This document shows positions 1-8,440 of a DNA stretch of 64,000 bases, piece after piece. How positions within the stretch are numbered: position 1 is the stretch's first letter; the number at the start of each line of letters is the position of its first letter. The DNA is from Rhodococcus rhodochrous. Its GTDB lineage: Bacteria > Actinomycetota > Actinomycetes > Mycobacteriales > Mycobacteriaceae. The stretch is from the NCBI RefSeq assembly GCF_014854695.1, contig NZ_CP027557.1:5395557-5459556 (forward strand). Direction: 5' to 3'. A model generated the notes under the pieces. It ran no database searches and was not told where the DNA came from. It saw only the letters and a list, made by a program, of their open reading frames with translations. Position numbers and translations under genes: made by a program.

Positions 1-591
1 TGGCTGGAAAGAGTGGCCCGCGCCCATGATTCGGTCGTCGCCGGATTGGCGCGTCACGTCTCCGTGGTACCCCTGCGACTCGCGACCGTCTGCCTCGACG
101 ACGAGCGGGTCCGTGCCCTGCTCACCGAGCACCGGGAGCAGTTCTCGTCTGCACTCGCGCTCGTGACGGGTCGAACCGAATGGGGGGTCAAGGCGTTCGC
201 CGATCGCAAGGCGCTGACCGCGGCCGCCGCCGAAGCGCAAGCGGAGGGAGCGGGTTCCGGCACGGGCACGGCCTATCTACTGCGCCGGCGTGCGCAACTG
301 GCAGCACAGGAGAGTGTCGAACGCGATGCGGCCGAACGCGCCGCCGATATCCACGAGCGGTTGCTGCGCGTGTCGGCCGCGGGTCGCCGGAGCGCGCCGA
401 CCGATCCGGCACTGAGCGGCAGCCACGAGTGGATGCTGCTCAACGGGACGTATCTCGTCGATGACGACCGGACGGACGAATTCCGCTCCGAGGTCGAGGA
501 ACTCGGGTCGCTGAATCAGGGGATCAAGCTCGAGACGAGTGGTCCGTGGCCGCCCTACTCGTTCGCCGGAGCAGAACGGATCTCGCCGTGA
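1..591 (+). CDS. Gas vesicle protein GvpF/GvpL family, 5' end outside window
   Basis: The reading frame is open from base 1, so this is the C-terminal part (about 196 residues) of a GvpF/GvpL protein; the GTG at 13 is probably internal. GvpF/L proteins are minor components or assembly factors of the gas vesicle shell. The C-terminal motif GPWPPYSFA is the family hallmark, and a helical, charged middle section precedes it. The stop overlaps the next gvp gene by 4 bp, so translation is probably coupled. The choice between GvpF and GvpL cannot be made from this fragment; its position before gvpA-like and gvpK genes favours GvpL. Confidence 0.85.
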   Translation, partial: WLERVARAHDSVVAGLARHVSVVPLRLATVCLDDERVRALLTEHREQFSSALALVTGRTEWGVKAFADRKALTAAAAEAQAEGAGSGTGTAYLLRRRAQLAAQESVERDAAERAADIHERLLRVSAAGRRSAPTDPALSGSHEWMLLNGTYLVDDDRTDEFRSEVEELGSLNQGIKLETSGPWPPYSFAGAERISP

Positions 592-815
592 GGTACGCCG
601 ACGGATCGGTGGACGAGGAACGGCGGATCGCTCTGATCGATCTGCTGGATCGGGTGTTGTCCGGCGGCGTGGTCATCACCGGCGACATCACGCTGTCGAT
701 CGCGGAGATCGATCTGGTGCGGATCTCGTTGCGCGCGTTGATCTCGTCGATCAGTACCCTGTCGCTACCCGGGATCGACGTCCCCGTCCCGCGTGGGGCC
801 CGGGAGGGTTCGTGA
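588..815 (+). CDS. GvpA-like gas vesicle structural protein (GvpJ/GvpS type)
   Basis: A 75-residue protein of the GvpA/J/S family, which form or cap the vesicle ribs. The conserved core is LIDLLDRVLSGGVVITGD followed by the hydrophobic helix around LVRISLRALISSI. I chose the GTG at 588 because it overlaps the upstream stop as GTGA, the same arrangement as at the next junction; a longer version from GTG 546 would only add an arginine-rich stretch that reads like out-of-frame sequence. It lies between gvpF/L and gvpK, the position where actinomycete clusters carry a second GvpA-like gene rather than the main shell protein. Confidence 0.8.
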   Translation: MRYADGSVDEERRIALIDLLDRVLSGGVVITGDITLSIAEIDLVRISLRALISSISTLSLPGIDVPVPRGAREGS

Positions 816-1105
816 GCGAGCCGGTGAACTTCCCGTCGCGTATCGACGCCGATCCCGAATCCGTGGAGCGGGGTCTGGTGACGCTGGTGCTCACGCTCGT
901 CGAACTGCTCCGGCAGCTGATGGAGCGTCAGGCCCTGCACCGCATGGATGCAGGGGATCTCAGCGACGAGCAGATCGAACGGCTCGGCACGACACTGATG
1001 CTGCTCGAGCAGCGCATGGGCGAACTGCGCGACCATTTCGGGCTCACCCCCGAGGATCTCAACATCGATCTCGGTCCGCTGGGGACACTGCTGCCCCGGG
1101 AGTGA
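812..1105 (+). CDS. gvpK: Gas vesicle protein GvpK
   Basis: A 97-residue protein with the GvpK pattern: a helical segment LVTLVLTLVELLRQLMERQA, then IERLGTTLMLLEQRM and the ending DLNIDLGPLGTLL. GvpK is a small protein required for vesicle formation. It starts at GTG 812, overlapping the previous stop as GTGA, and is the last gene of the operon. The acyl-CoA dehydrogenase gene converges on it with a gap of only 10 bp. Whether the organism makes vesicles depends on genes left of the window. Confidence 0.85.
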   Translation: MSEPVNFPSRIDADPESVERGLVTLVLTLVELLRQLMERQALHRMDAGDLSDEQIERLGTTLMLLEQRMGELRDHFGLTPEDLNIDLGPLGTLLPRE

Positions 1106-1115
1106 GCCCGATCGG

Positions 1116-2252
1116 TCACATTCCGGCGATCTCCACGAGCTCGTAGTCCTTCACGCCACCGGCGAGCACCCGCAGGTGGTCGTCCATGGTGCCGAGGGTG
1201 TGCTCGATCGCGGTCAGGCGGCTCAGGTAGTGGCCGATGGAGTGCTCGGCGGTGACACCGATACCGCCGTGCATCTGCACGGACTCCTGGCCGATCTTCC
1301 GAGCGGACCGGCCGACCTGCAGCTTGGCGCGCGAGGCGATGGTCGGGTCGACGATGCCGTCGGCGAGGGCCATGGTCGCGTACAGGCTCATGCTCGACGC
1401 CAGCTCGTACAGCACGTACATGTCGGCCGCGCGGTGGGTGAGCGCCTGGAACATCGACAGCGGCACACCGAACTGCTTGCGCTGCTTGAGATAGCCCGTC
1501 GTCAGCTGCACCGAGGAGTCGAGGGCACCGACCGCCTCGGCGCACAGTGCCGCCTGTGCGTGCACCTGCGCCGCGGTGATGGCGGCGGACGCGTCGGCCG
1601 CCTCACCGAGCGGGGTGGCCGCGACGTCGTCAAGTACGAGCTGCGCACCGCGACGCTCGTCGTGGGTGCGGTACGGCGTGCGGACCAGACCGTCGGCCGA
1701 TGCGTCGACGACGAACAGTCCGACGCCACCCTCCGGGAGCTTCGCGGAGACGATGAAGGTGTCGGCGCAATCACCGTGCAGCACAGGGTTCTTGCGACCG
1801 GAGACGGTCCAGGAGTCGCCGTCGCGCGCCGCGGTGGTGGCCACCTCGGTGTGCGGCCAGCGGCTGCCCGGCTCGTCGTGCGCGAACGCGAGGAGCACGG
1901 TGCCCTCGGACAGCCGCGGCAGGATGTCGGAGCGCTGCGCGTCGGTACCGACCTCTGCGACGAGCCGACCGGGCAGGTAGACGCAGTCGAGCACGGGCTC
2001 GGGTGCAAGGGCGCGGCCGATCTCGGTCATGACGGCCATGACCTCCACGGGCCCGGCTCCCATGCCGCCGTGTTCCTCCGTGAAGGGCAGGCCGAGCACG
2101 CCGAGTTCGGCAAGCTGCTTCCACACGTCGCGATTCCAGCCCAGGTCACTTTCGGCCACCCGGTTGCGCGACTCGACGTCGTACGCGCCGGAGAGCAGGT
2201 CGCGGACGGTCGCGCGGAGCATGTCCTGTTCGGTGTCGAGTTCGAAATTCAT
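1116..2252 (-). CDS. Acyl-CoA dehydrogenase, probable non-catalytic partner subunit
   Basis: A 378-residue FadE-type flavoprotein with the N-terminal helical domain, a middle beta domain and a C-terminal helical domain containing QMHGGIGVTAEHSIGHY. The usual YEGT or YGGSNE segment near the C-terminus is absent, so it resembles the partner subunit of heterotetrameric acyl-CoA dehydrogenases such as those of mycobacterial sterol side-chain degradation. The second acyl-CoA dehydrogenase gene lies 10 bp upstream on the same strand, so the two are almost certainly co-transcribed and assemble together. Substrate is unknown; a branched, aromatic or steroid acyl-CoA is an inference from the family. 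Confidence 0.85.
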   Translation of the reverse strand: MNFELDTEQDMLRATVRDLLSGAYDVESRNRVAESDLGWNRDVWKQLAELGVLGLPFTEEHGGMGAGPVEVMAVMTEIGRALAPEPVLDCVYLPGRLVAEVGTDAQRSDILPRLSEGTVLLAFAHDEPGSRWPHTEVATTAARDGDSWTVSGRKNPVLHGDCADTFIVSAKLPEGGVGLFVVDASADGLVRTPYRTHDERRGAQLVLDDVAATPLGEAADASAAITAAQVHAQAALCAEAVGALDSSVQLTTGYLKQRKQFGVPLSMFQALTHRAADMYVLYELASSMSLYATMALADGIVDPTIASRAKLQVGRSARKIGQESVQMHGGIGVTAEHSIGHYLSRLTAIEHTLGTMDDHLRVLAGGVKDYELVEIAGM

Positions 2253-2262
2253 GTCCGGGGCC

Positions 2263-3432
2263 TCACAGTCCGAGAATCGAGGAAGCGATGATCGAACGCT
2301 GTACCTCGTTCGACCCGCCGTAGATGGTGACCTTGCGGTTGTTGAGGTAGGTCGGCATCGTCAGCTGCGCCCAGTCGGGCGAGTCGATACCGGCCTCGCC
2401 GGCGGGCAGCGAATCGGGGCCGGCGATGTCGACGAGCAGTTCGGTCGCGGCCTGCTGCAACTCGGAGCCGCGCATCTTGAGCAGCGACGATGCCGGGTTG
2501 GGCTTGCCGTCGGCCGAGCCGGCGACGACGCGCAGCTGGGTGAGCTCGAGAGCGAGCAGCTCGTTCTCGAGTTCGGCCAGGCGTGCCGCGAAGATCGGGT
2601 CGTCGAGCAGCGAGCCGCTGCCGTAGCGGGTCTCGGCCGCGAGGGACTTCGCCCGCGCGAGCTTGACCTTGGTGGCGCCGACCCGGGCGATGCCGGTGCG
2701 CTCGTTGCCGAGCAGGAACTTCGCCTGAGTCCAGCCGGTGTTCTCCTCACCGACGAGGTTCTCGGCGGGAACGCGCACGTCCTCGAAGAAGACCTCGTTG
2801 ACCTCGTAGCCACCGTCGATCAGCTTGATCGGACGGCGGGTGACGCCCGGGGTGTCCATCGGGAAGAGCAGCATCGAGATGCCGGCCTGCTTCTTCGCGT
2901 TCGGATCGGTGCGGACGAGGCAGAAGATCCAGTCGGCGTGCTGCGCGAGCGTCGTCCACGTCTTCTGCCCGTTGACGATGTAGTCGTCACCGTCGCGGAC
3001 GGCGCGGGTCTTGAGGGACGCGAGGTCGGAGCCGGCCTCGGGCTCGGAGAATCCCTGGCACCACCAGATGTCGAGGTTGGCGGTGGCGGGGAGGAAGCGT
3101 TCCTTCATCTCCTGCGAACCGAACTGCGCGATGACCGGGCCGATCATGGAGGCGTTGAACGGCAGCGGGTCGGGCACCGACGCGAGCTGCAGCTCGCTGA
3201 GCCAGATGTTGCGCTGCATCGGCGTCCAGTCCTGACCGCCCCATTCGACGGGCCAGTTGGGAACGGCGAGGCCGCGCGAATGCAGGATGCGCTGGACAGC
3301 GACGTAGTCGTCCTTGCCCAGCGGGGTGCCGGAGGCGGTCTTCGCACGCACTTCGGCGGGGATCTCGGTGGTGAAGAAGGTGCGCAGTTCGTCGCGGAAC
3401 GCACGCTCCTCCTCGGTGAGCTTCAGGTTCAT
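2263..3432 (-). CDS. Acyl-CoA dehydrogenase, probable catalytic subunit
   Basis: A 389-residue acyl-CoA dehydrogenase, first gene of the two-gene operon. Recognisable are the flavin-side motif WWCQGFSEPEAGSDLAS, GQKTWTTLAQHADW, and the C-terminal NNRKVTIYGGSNEVQRSIIA. The Glu in FLLGNERTGIAR is the likely catalytic base by analogy with isovaleryl-CoA dehydrogenase and FadE26-type enzymes; this is inference. The enzyme would oxidise an acyl-CoA to the 2-enoyl-CoA and pass electrons to ETF. The promoter region is shared with the divergent TetR gene and contains an inverted repeat at 3484-3501, suggesting control by that regulator. Confidence 0.88.
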   Translation of the reverse strand: MNLKLTEEERAFRDELRTFFTTEIPAEVRAKTASGTPLGKDDYVAVQRILHSRGLAVPNWPVEWGGQDWTPMQRNIWLSELQLASVPDPLPFNASMIGPVIAQFGSQEMKERFLPATANLDIWWCQGFSEPEAGSDLASLKTRAVRDGDDYIVNGQKTWTTLAQHADWIFCLVRTDPNAKKQAGISMLLFPMDTPGVTRRPIKLIDGGYEVNEVFFEDVRVPAENLVGEENTGWTQAKFLLGNERTGIARVGATKVKLARAKSLAAETRYGSGSLLDDPIFAARLAELENELLALELTQLRVVAGSADGKPNPASSLLKMRGSELQQAATELLVDIAGPDSLPAGEAGIDSPDWAQLTMPTYLNNRKVTIYGGSNEVQRSIIASSILGL

Positions 3433-3483
3433 GGAGGGGCCTTCCAGGGATGCCGGCGCCGTAGCGCTTCTCGCGATTCCAAA

Positions 3484-3501
3484 CTAACCTTACATTGTTA
3501 G
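3484..3501. promoter_or_regulatory. Candidate TetR operator
   Basis: An 18-bp inverted repeat, CTAAC-N8-GTTAG, lies between the divergent acyl-CoA dehydrogenase operon and the TetR gene. Its AT-rich arms stand out from the surrounding GC-rich sequence, and its placement suits a regulator acting on both transcripts. The assignment rests on symmetry and position only. Confidence 0.5.
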
Positions 3502-3534
3502 CTCGTCCAGGCCGGGCCGGAAGGAGGACGATGG

Positions 3535-4161
3535 ATGGCGCGCCCGCGCACGCCGCTGCTCAGCCGTGAACTCATCCGCGACGTCACGCTGCGACTCGTC
3601 GACGAGCACGGCCTCGACGCCGTCTCGATGCGTCGGATCGCCGCCGAACTGGGTGTTCGCGCCCCGTCGCTGTACAGTCACTACGCCACCAAGGAGGAAC
3701 TCCTCGACGACATCGCCGACGCCATCGGCGAATCGGTCGACGTCAGCGGGTTCGCCGAGGACGACTGGCAGGAAGCACTCCGACGTTGGGCCCGCACCTA
3801 CCGGGACGCGCTCGCCGCGCACCCGAACATGGTGCCCTTCCTCGCCGCGAGCCCGGGTACCCGGCCCGTCTCCCTCCAGGCGTCCGACGCCATCCACGGC
3901 GGCCTCACCCGCGCCGGCTGGCCGCCCCGCTTCGCGACGATGATCGGTGCCTCGATCAAGTACATCGTCATCGGCTCCGCGATCACCTCGTTCGCGGGCG
4001 GATTCGACGATCACATCGACACCTACAACGAGCGGTATCCGCATCTGTCGCAGGCGCATCGGCTCCGTGAGTACGCGGCCGAGATCGACGCCGAGAGCTT
4101 CGACCTCGTTCTCGAGTCCTTCCTGCGGGAACTCGGGCGACGATACGAGATGTTGCCTTAA
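3535..4161 (+). CDS. TetR-family transcriptional regulator
   Basis: A 208-residue TetR regulator. Residues about 10-56 form the DNA-binding domain, with the helix-turn-helix at MRRIAAELGVRAPSLYSHYATKEELL. The remainder is a ligand-binding domain like the TetR C-terminal domain. The gene is divergent from the paired acyl-CoA dehydrogenase genes, with a palindrome in between, so it is probably a local repressor released by an acyl-CoA or related ligand. It is followed after 10 bp by a luciferase-like oxidoreductase that may be co-transcribed. Confidence 0.88.
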   Translation: MARPRTPLLSRELIRDVTLRLVDEHGLDAVSMRRIAAELGVRAPSLYSHYATKEELLDDIADAIGESVDVSGFAEDDWQEALRRWARTYRDALAAHPNMVPFLAASPGTRPVSLQASDAIHGGLTRAGWPPRFATMIGASIKYIVIGSAITSFAGGFDDHIDTYNERYPHLSQAHRLREYAAEIDAESFDLVLESFLRELGRRYEMLP

Positions 4162-4171
4162 CGTGGATCCC

Positions 4172-4966
4172 ATGACGCGCCCCCTTCGCATCGGACTCCA
4201 ACTACAGCCCCAGCAGCAACCCGATTACGGGGTCATCCGCGACACCGTGCTCCGCGCCGAGGATGCCGGCGCCGACATCGTGTTCAACTGGGACCACTTC
4301 TACCCCCTCTACGGCGATCCCGACGGCGCGCACTTCGAATGCTGGACGATGCTCGGCGCATGGGCCGAACAGACCGAACAGGTGGAGATCGGCGCACTCG
4401 TCACCGGCGGCGGGTACCGAAACCCCGATCTGCTCGCCGACATGGCCCGCACCGTCGACCACATCAGCGGCGGCCGGCTCATCCTCGGCATCGGCGCGGG
4501 CTGGTTCGAGCGGGACTACGACGAGTACGGTTACGAATTCGGCACCAAGGGCTCCCGGCTCGCCCTGCTTGCCGAGTACATGCCTCGCATCGTCAACCGA
4601 CTGGGCAAGCTGAACCCGCAGCCCACCCGGCACATTCCCATCCTCATCGGTGGCGGCGGCCCGAAGAAGACACTGCCGATGGTCGCGAAGTACGCCGACA
4701 TCTGGCACAGCTTCGGTGAGCTGGAGACCCACGCCGAGAAGTCCGGGATCCTCGCGCAGCGCTGCGCCGAAACCGGTCGTCGCCCCGAGGACATCGAACG
4801 CTCCACCTCGTGGCCCGGTGCCGAGGCCGCACCGTCCTATGTCGATCTCGGTATCACGCAGTTCACTGTGGGTGTCGGTGGTCCCGACTACGACCTCACC
4901 GAACTGCGTGAAGCGATCGCATGGCGCGACGAGAACTCCGCACCGCCGCTGACAGGGCTCAGCTGA
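4172..4966 (+). CDS. LLM-class (F420-dependent) oxidoreductase
   Basis: A 264-residue luciferase-like TIM-barrel oxidoreductase. The N-terminus RIGLQLQPQQ, the VFNWDHFYPL segment, and the GGRLILGIGAGWFERDY block are typical of actinobacterial F420-dependent members. The start at ATG 4172 was chosen because the domain begins there; longer in-frame versions run back into the TetR gene. It lies 10 bp downstream of the TetR stop. The cofactor (F420 rather than FMN) is inferred from the family, and the substrate cannot be predicted. Confidence 0.82.
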   Translation: MTRPLRIGLQLQPQQQPDYGVIRDTVLRAEDAGADIVFNWDHFYPLYGDPDGAHFECWTMLGAWAEQTEQVEIGALVTGGGYRNPDLLADMARTVDHISGGRLILGIGAGWFERDYDEYGYEFGTKGSRLALLAEYMPRIVNRLGKLNPQPTRHIPILIGGGGPKKTLPMVAKYADIWHSFGELETHAEKSGILAQRCAETGRRPEDIERSTSWPGAEAAPSYVDLGITQFTVGVGGPDYDLTELREAIAWRDENSAPPLTGLS

Positions 4967-4991
4967 TCATCGTCAGTATCATCGGTGGTGC

Positions 4992-6224
4992 ATGTCGAAC
5001 GCACCATGGTTACCGCCCTGCACCGCCGACGACTGGGACGACGGTCGTCGGCGGCGACGTCTCCGCGACACCCGCACCGGTCATCACTGGGTGCGGTTCG
5101 GCCGGTTCCGACGAGTCCTCGCGCGCACGGCCGTCGCGGCGCTCCCGCTCGTCGCCCTGTTCACCCAGTACTGGGCGTGGGACGTCGCGCCGGTCCGTGA
5201 GCGACTCGCTCTCACGCAGCCGCAACTACATCCGATCCACGACGCGGCGGCGCGGGAGGACCGCGACACGGCGGTCGTCGACCTCGTGGGCCTGGGCAAT
5301 CTCGACGCGACCGAGACCGCCACGGCACTGCCCGCACTGAGCGAACTCGGGCAGGTGTGGGCGGTCGAGTACGACAACAGCGGTCTCGACACCGCCGTCG
5401 TCAGCCGGCTGATCCACGAACGTGCGGCATGGTCCGGGATCGAGAACATCGTGCTCACCGGGCACAGTATGGGTGGGATCATCGCTCTCGAGGTCGCCCA
5501 GCACCTGTATCAGGACACCCCACTCGAGGTCACCGGCGTCATTCTGGACTGCACTCCGCTGGACCTGCACGCCGTCCGGGCCGACGCGCGTGACGCCGGC
5601 GAGGACCTGTTGCGTTGGATCGGCTGGCTGCCCGGCGCGCGGGAGAGCCGCAGCATGCGCATGCTCGTCGAGGTCGTCGCCCGCATGGACCGTTTCGTGC
5701 TCCCTTCGGACCGGTGGTACCGCCGTATCGACACCGAAGAGTTGCGCGACGTCGCGGTCGAGGTGCTCAACGACAAGATCTTCTCCACCGACGCCGCGAG
5801 CAACGGGCTGATCGAGTCGCAGTTCCGGGCGATCGTCGCCTCCGGTGCGATCGACAACCTGCGGGCGCTCGCCGACGAACGCGACGACAAGATCCGTCCC
5901 GCCATAGCGTTCCTCCGGCCACGGAATGCCATGGCCGACAACGTCGTCGACGTCGAGTACAGCCACCGCATCCTGATCGACCAGTCCGGCGGTGTCGACG
6001 GCACGCTGCTGGTGTCGAAACTCGATCGCACCGGACACGCCAATCCCATCCAGGCCCCTGCGGAATACAACACGGCGATCACGAACCGGGTGGTGCCCTT
6101 CGTCGACGGCAGGCCCGGCCGGGTCGAGGACGACGAGGAGGCGCCACCGGACGACGAGTTCTTCGATGACGACCGTCCCGAGGTCCGGCCGATCGTGGAT
6201 CTCGACCGCATCGCTCCGGGCTGA
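4992..6224 (+). CDS. Membrane-anchored alpha/beta hydrolase
   Basis: A 410-residue protein with a basic N-terminus, one probable membrane segment at about residues 44-60 (AVAALPLVALFTQYW), then an alpha/beta hydrolase domain. The nucleophile elbow is GHSMGG with Ser159, and a candidate catalytic His sits in the DRTGHANPI segment. The C-terminal tail is very acidic. The gene starts 25 bp after the oxidoreductase, with TATCAT 9 nt before the ATG, a possible -10 box. Lipase or esterase activity on a cell-envelope lipid is plausible but not shown. Confidence 0.75.
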   Translation: MSNAPWLPPCTADDWDDGRRRRRLRDTRTGHHWVRFGRFRRVLARTAVAALPLVALFTQYWAWDVAPVRERLALTQPQLHPIHDAAAREDRDTAVVDLVGLGNLDATETATALPALSELGQVWAVEYDNSGLDTAVVSRLIHERAAWSGIENIVLTGHSMGGIIALEVAQHLYQDTPLEVTGVILDCTPLDLHAVRADARDAGEDLLRWIGWLPGARESRSMRMLVEVVARMDRFVLPSDRWYRRIDTEELRDVAVEVLNDKIFSTDAASNGLIESQFRAIVASGAIDNLRALADERDDKIRPAIAFLRPRNAMADNVVDVEYSHRILIDQSGGVDGTLLVSKLDRTGHANPIQAPAEYNTAITNRVVPFVDGRPGRVEDDEEAPPDDEFFDDDRPEVRPIVDLDRIAPG

Positions 6225-6265
6225 CCTCGGCCCGTTCTGTGACCGCCGTCTCACGGCCGCCGAAT

Positions 6266-6287
6266 GCTCATCGGGTGTTCACCTTCT
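6266..6287 (+). promoter_or_regulatory. PHO-box-like direct repeat upstream of phoX-type gene
   Basis: Two direct repeat units, GCTCATC at 6266 and GTTCACC at 6277, are spaced exactly 11 bp apart. This matches the layout of PHO boxes bound by PhoP/RegX3-type regulators in actinobacteria, whose consensus unit is GTTCACC plus four bases. A third, imperfect unit (GTTCCGT) follows at 6289, one base out of register. It lies about 65 bp before the phosphatase start. This is a motif match by eye. Confidence 0.45.
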
Positions 6288-6353
6288 CGTTCCGTCCGAC
6301 TCGCCTGACGCTCCTACGGTTCCGGCGTCGAACCGATTTCCGAGGAGAACGTT

Positions 6354-8432
6354 GTGGCCCGTAGAGTCCTGCCCTTGTTCGTCACGCACGACGGCATATC
6401 GTCGCGCTCGAACATCACGTGCAAGTACAAGTGCGGGGATGCCTGTTCGCACGCCGTCCCGAACACCTCCCGCGGTGAATATTTCGGCGACATCGTGCGC
6501 GCGGCCGTCTCGCGTCGCGGGGTCCTGCGGGGCGGTGCCATGGCCGTGCTCGCCGTCGGCGCCGGTGGCGTTCTGACGGCCTGTGCGGACGATTCCGCCG
6601 CGGCCGCCGGTAGTGACGCGGGGGCGGCAGGCGATCTCGGGCCGGTGCCCGACGGCACGAACTTCACAGCGGTCGCGCCGAACACCGATGACGCGGTGAC
6701 GGTTCCGGAAGGATACGAGAACGACGTCGTCATCCGGTGGGGCGATCCGGTGCTGCCCGATGCACCGGCCTTCGACATCGGCAACCAGACGGCGACCGCG
6801 CAGGAGAAGCAGTTCGGGTTCAACAACGACTTCGCCGGTCTGCTCCCGGTGGACGGCCGACCCGACACCTACCTGCTCGTCGTCAATCACGAATACACCA
6901 CCGAGCCCTTCATGTTCGCCGACTACGACGCGGACGACCCCACCGAGGAACAGGTACGCATCGGCATCGCCGGTCACGGACTGTCGGTCGTCCAGGTGAA
7001 GGGCGAGACCGGGACCGGCCGCCTGACACCGGAATTCGGCGAGTACAACCGTCGTATCACCGGAACCACCGAGTTCCTCCTCACCGGTCCGGCCGCGGGC
7101 AGCGACCTGCTGAAGACCACCGCCGACCCGACGGGCACGCGGGTCGCGGGGACGTTCAACAACTGCGCCGGCGGGCTCACGCCGTGGGGCACCGTGCTGT
7201 CGGGCGAGGAGAACTTCAACCAGTACTTCGCCAACGCCGAGAGTGTGACCGACCCGGTCGTCGCCGAACGTCTCGCCCGGTACGGACTCGAGGGCGCGGA
7301 AACCGAACGGAAGTGGGAACGATTCGACCGGCGCTTCGACATCGCCGCGGAACCCAACGAGGTCAACCGGTTCGGGTGGATCGTCGAGATCGATCCGTGG
7401 GACCCGAATTCGGTGCCCGTCAAGCACACCGCACTGGGACGGTTCAAGCACGAGGCGGCCACCGTCCACATCACCGACGACGGCACTGTCGTGTCGTACA
7501 GTGGTGACGACGAACGCTTCGACTACATGTACAAGTTCGTCTCGTCGCGGAAGATGCAACCCGGGAACTCGCGAGCGGCGGTGCGGCACAACATGACCCT
7601 GCTCGACGCCGGCACGCTCTATGTCGCGAAGCTCAGTGGCGACCATCCGGACGAGATCGACGGATCCGGAACGCTTCCCGAGTCCGGCGAGTTCCGCGGC
7701 AGCGGCGAGTGGATCCCGCTGCTGCGCGCGAACGAGGACGGCAGCGCCGAGTCGCTGGTCGACGGCATGAGCGCCGAGGAGGTCGCGGTGTTCACCCGCC
7801 TCGCGGGCGACCGGGTGGGGGCGACGAAGATGGATCGCCCCGAGGACTTCGAACCGAATCCGGTCACCGGCAAGGTCTACATCGCACTCACCAACAACAC
7901 CAAGCGCGGCGTCGACGGCGCCGCCCCGGCCGACGAGGCGAATCCACGCGAGAACAACAAGAACGGTCAGGTCCTCGAGATCGACGACGACCACGCGGGT
8001 ACGTCCTTCACGTGGACGCTGCTGCTCGTGTGCGGGGACCCGAACGAGGCCGACACCTACTTCGGCGGCTTCGACAAGTCGCAGGTCAGTCCGATCTCGT
8101 GCCCCGACAACCTGGCCTTCGATTCGTACGGCAACCTGTGGATCTCCACCGACGGCAATGCACTCGGCTCCAACGACGGATTGTTCAGCGTCGTCCTCGA
8201 CGGACCGCGCCGCGGTGAGACGAAGCAGTTCCTCACCGTGCCGATCGGCGCCGAGACGTGCGGGCCGATCGTGCAGGACGGCCGGGTCGTGGTGTGCGTG
8301 CAGCATCCCGGGGAGACGGACGACGCGTCGTGGGCATCGCCGGCCTCGCACTGGCCCGACGGCGGCGACTCCCAGCCGCGTCCCGCCGTGGTCGCGGCGT
8401 GGAAGTCCGACGGCGGACGTATCGGGGTCTGA
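6354..8432 (+). CDS. PhoX-family phosphatase (DUF839), Tat-exported
   Basis: A 692-residue PhoX/DUF839 protein. PhoX enzymes are calcium/iron phosphomonoesterases exported folded through Tat. The twin-arginine motif SRRGVLRGG is at about residues 53-61, unusually far from the GTG start, and is followed by a hydrophobic stretch and a lipobox-like LTAC (Cys77), so the enzyme may be a lipoprotein. The body contains family blocks such as NNCAGGLTPWGTVLSGEENFNQ, with CPDNLAFDSYGNLWISTDG near the end. A PHO-box-like repeat upstream suggests phosphate-starvation control. A strong hairpin follows the stop. Confidence 0.85.
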   Translation: MARRVLPLFVTHDGISSRSNITCKYKCGDACSHAVPNTSRGEYFGDIVRAAVSRRGVLRGGAMAVLAVGAGGVLTACADDSAAAAGSDAGAAGDLGPVPDGTNFTAVAPNTDDAVTVPEGYENDVVIRWGDPVLPDAPAFDIGNQTATAQEKQFGFNNDFAGLLPVDGRPDTYLLVVNHEYTTEPFMFADYDADDPTEEQVRIGIAGHGLSVVQVKGETGTGRLTPEFGEYNRRITGTTEFLLTGPAAGSDLLKTTADPTGTRVAGTFNNCAGGLTPWGTVLSGEENFNQYFANAESVTDPVVAERLARYGLEGAETERKWERFDRRFDIAAEPNEVNRFGWIVEIDPWDPNSVPVKHTALGRFKHEAATVHITDDGTVVSYSGDDERFDYMYKFVSSRKMQPGNSRAAVRHNMTLLDAGTLYVAKLSGDHPDEIDGSGTLPESGEFRGSGEWIPLLRANEDGSAESLVDGMSAEEVAVFTRLAGDRVGATKMDRPEDFEPNPVTGKVYIALTNNTKRGVDGAAPADEANPRENNKNGQVLEIDDDHAGTSFTWTLLLVCGDPNEADTYFGGFDKSQVSPISCPDNLAFDSYGNLWISTDGNALGSNDGLFSVVLDGPRRGETKQFLTVPIGAETCGPIVQDGRVVVCVQHPGETDDASWASPASHWPDGGDSQPRPAVVAAWKSDGGRIGV

Positions 8433-8440
8433 CACCTCGG

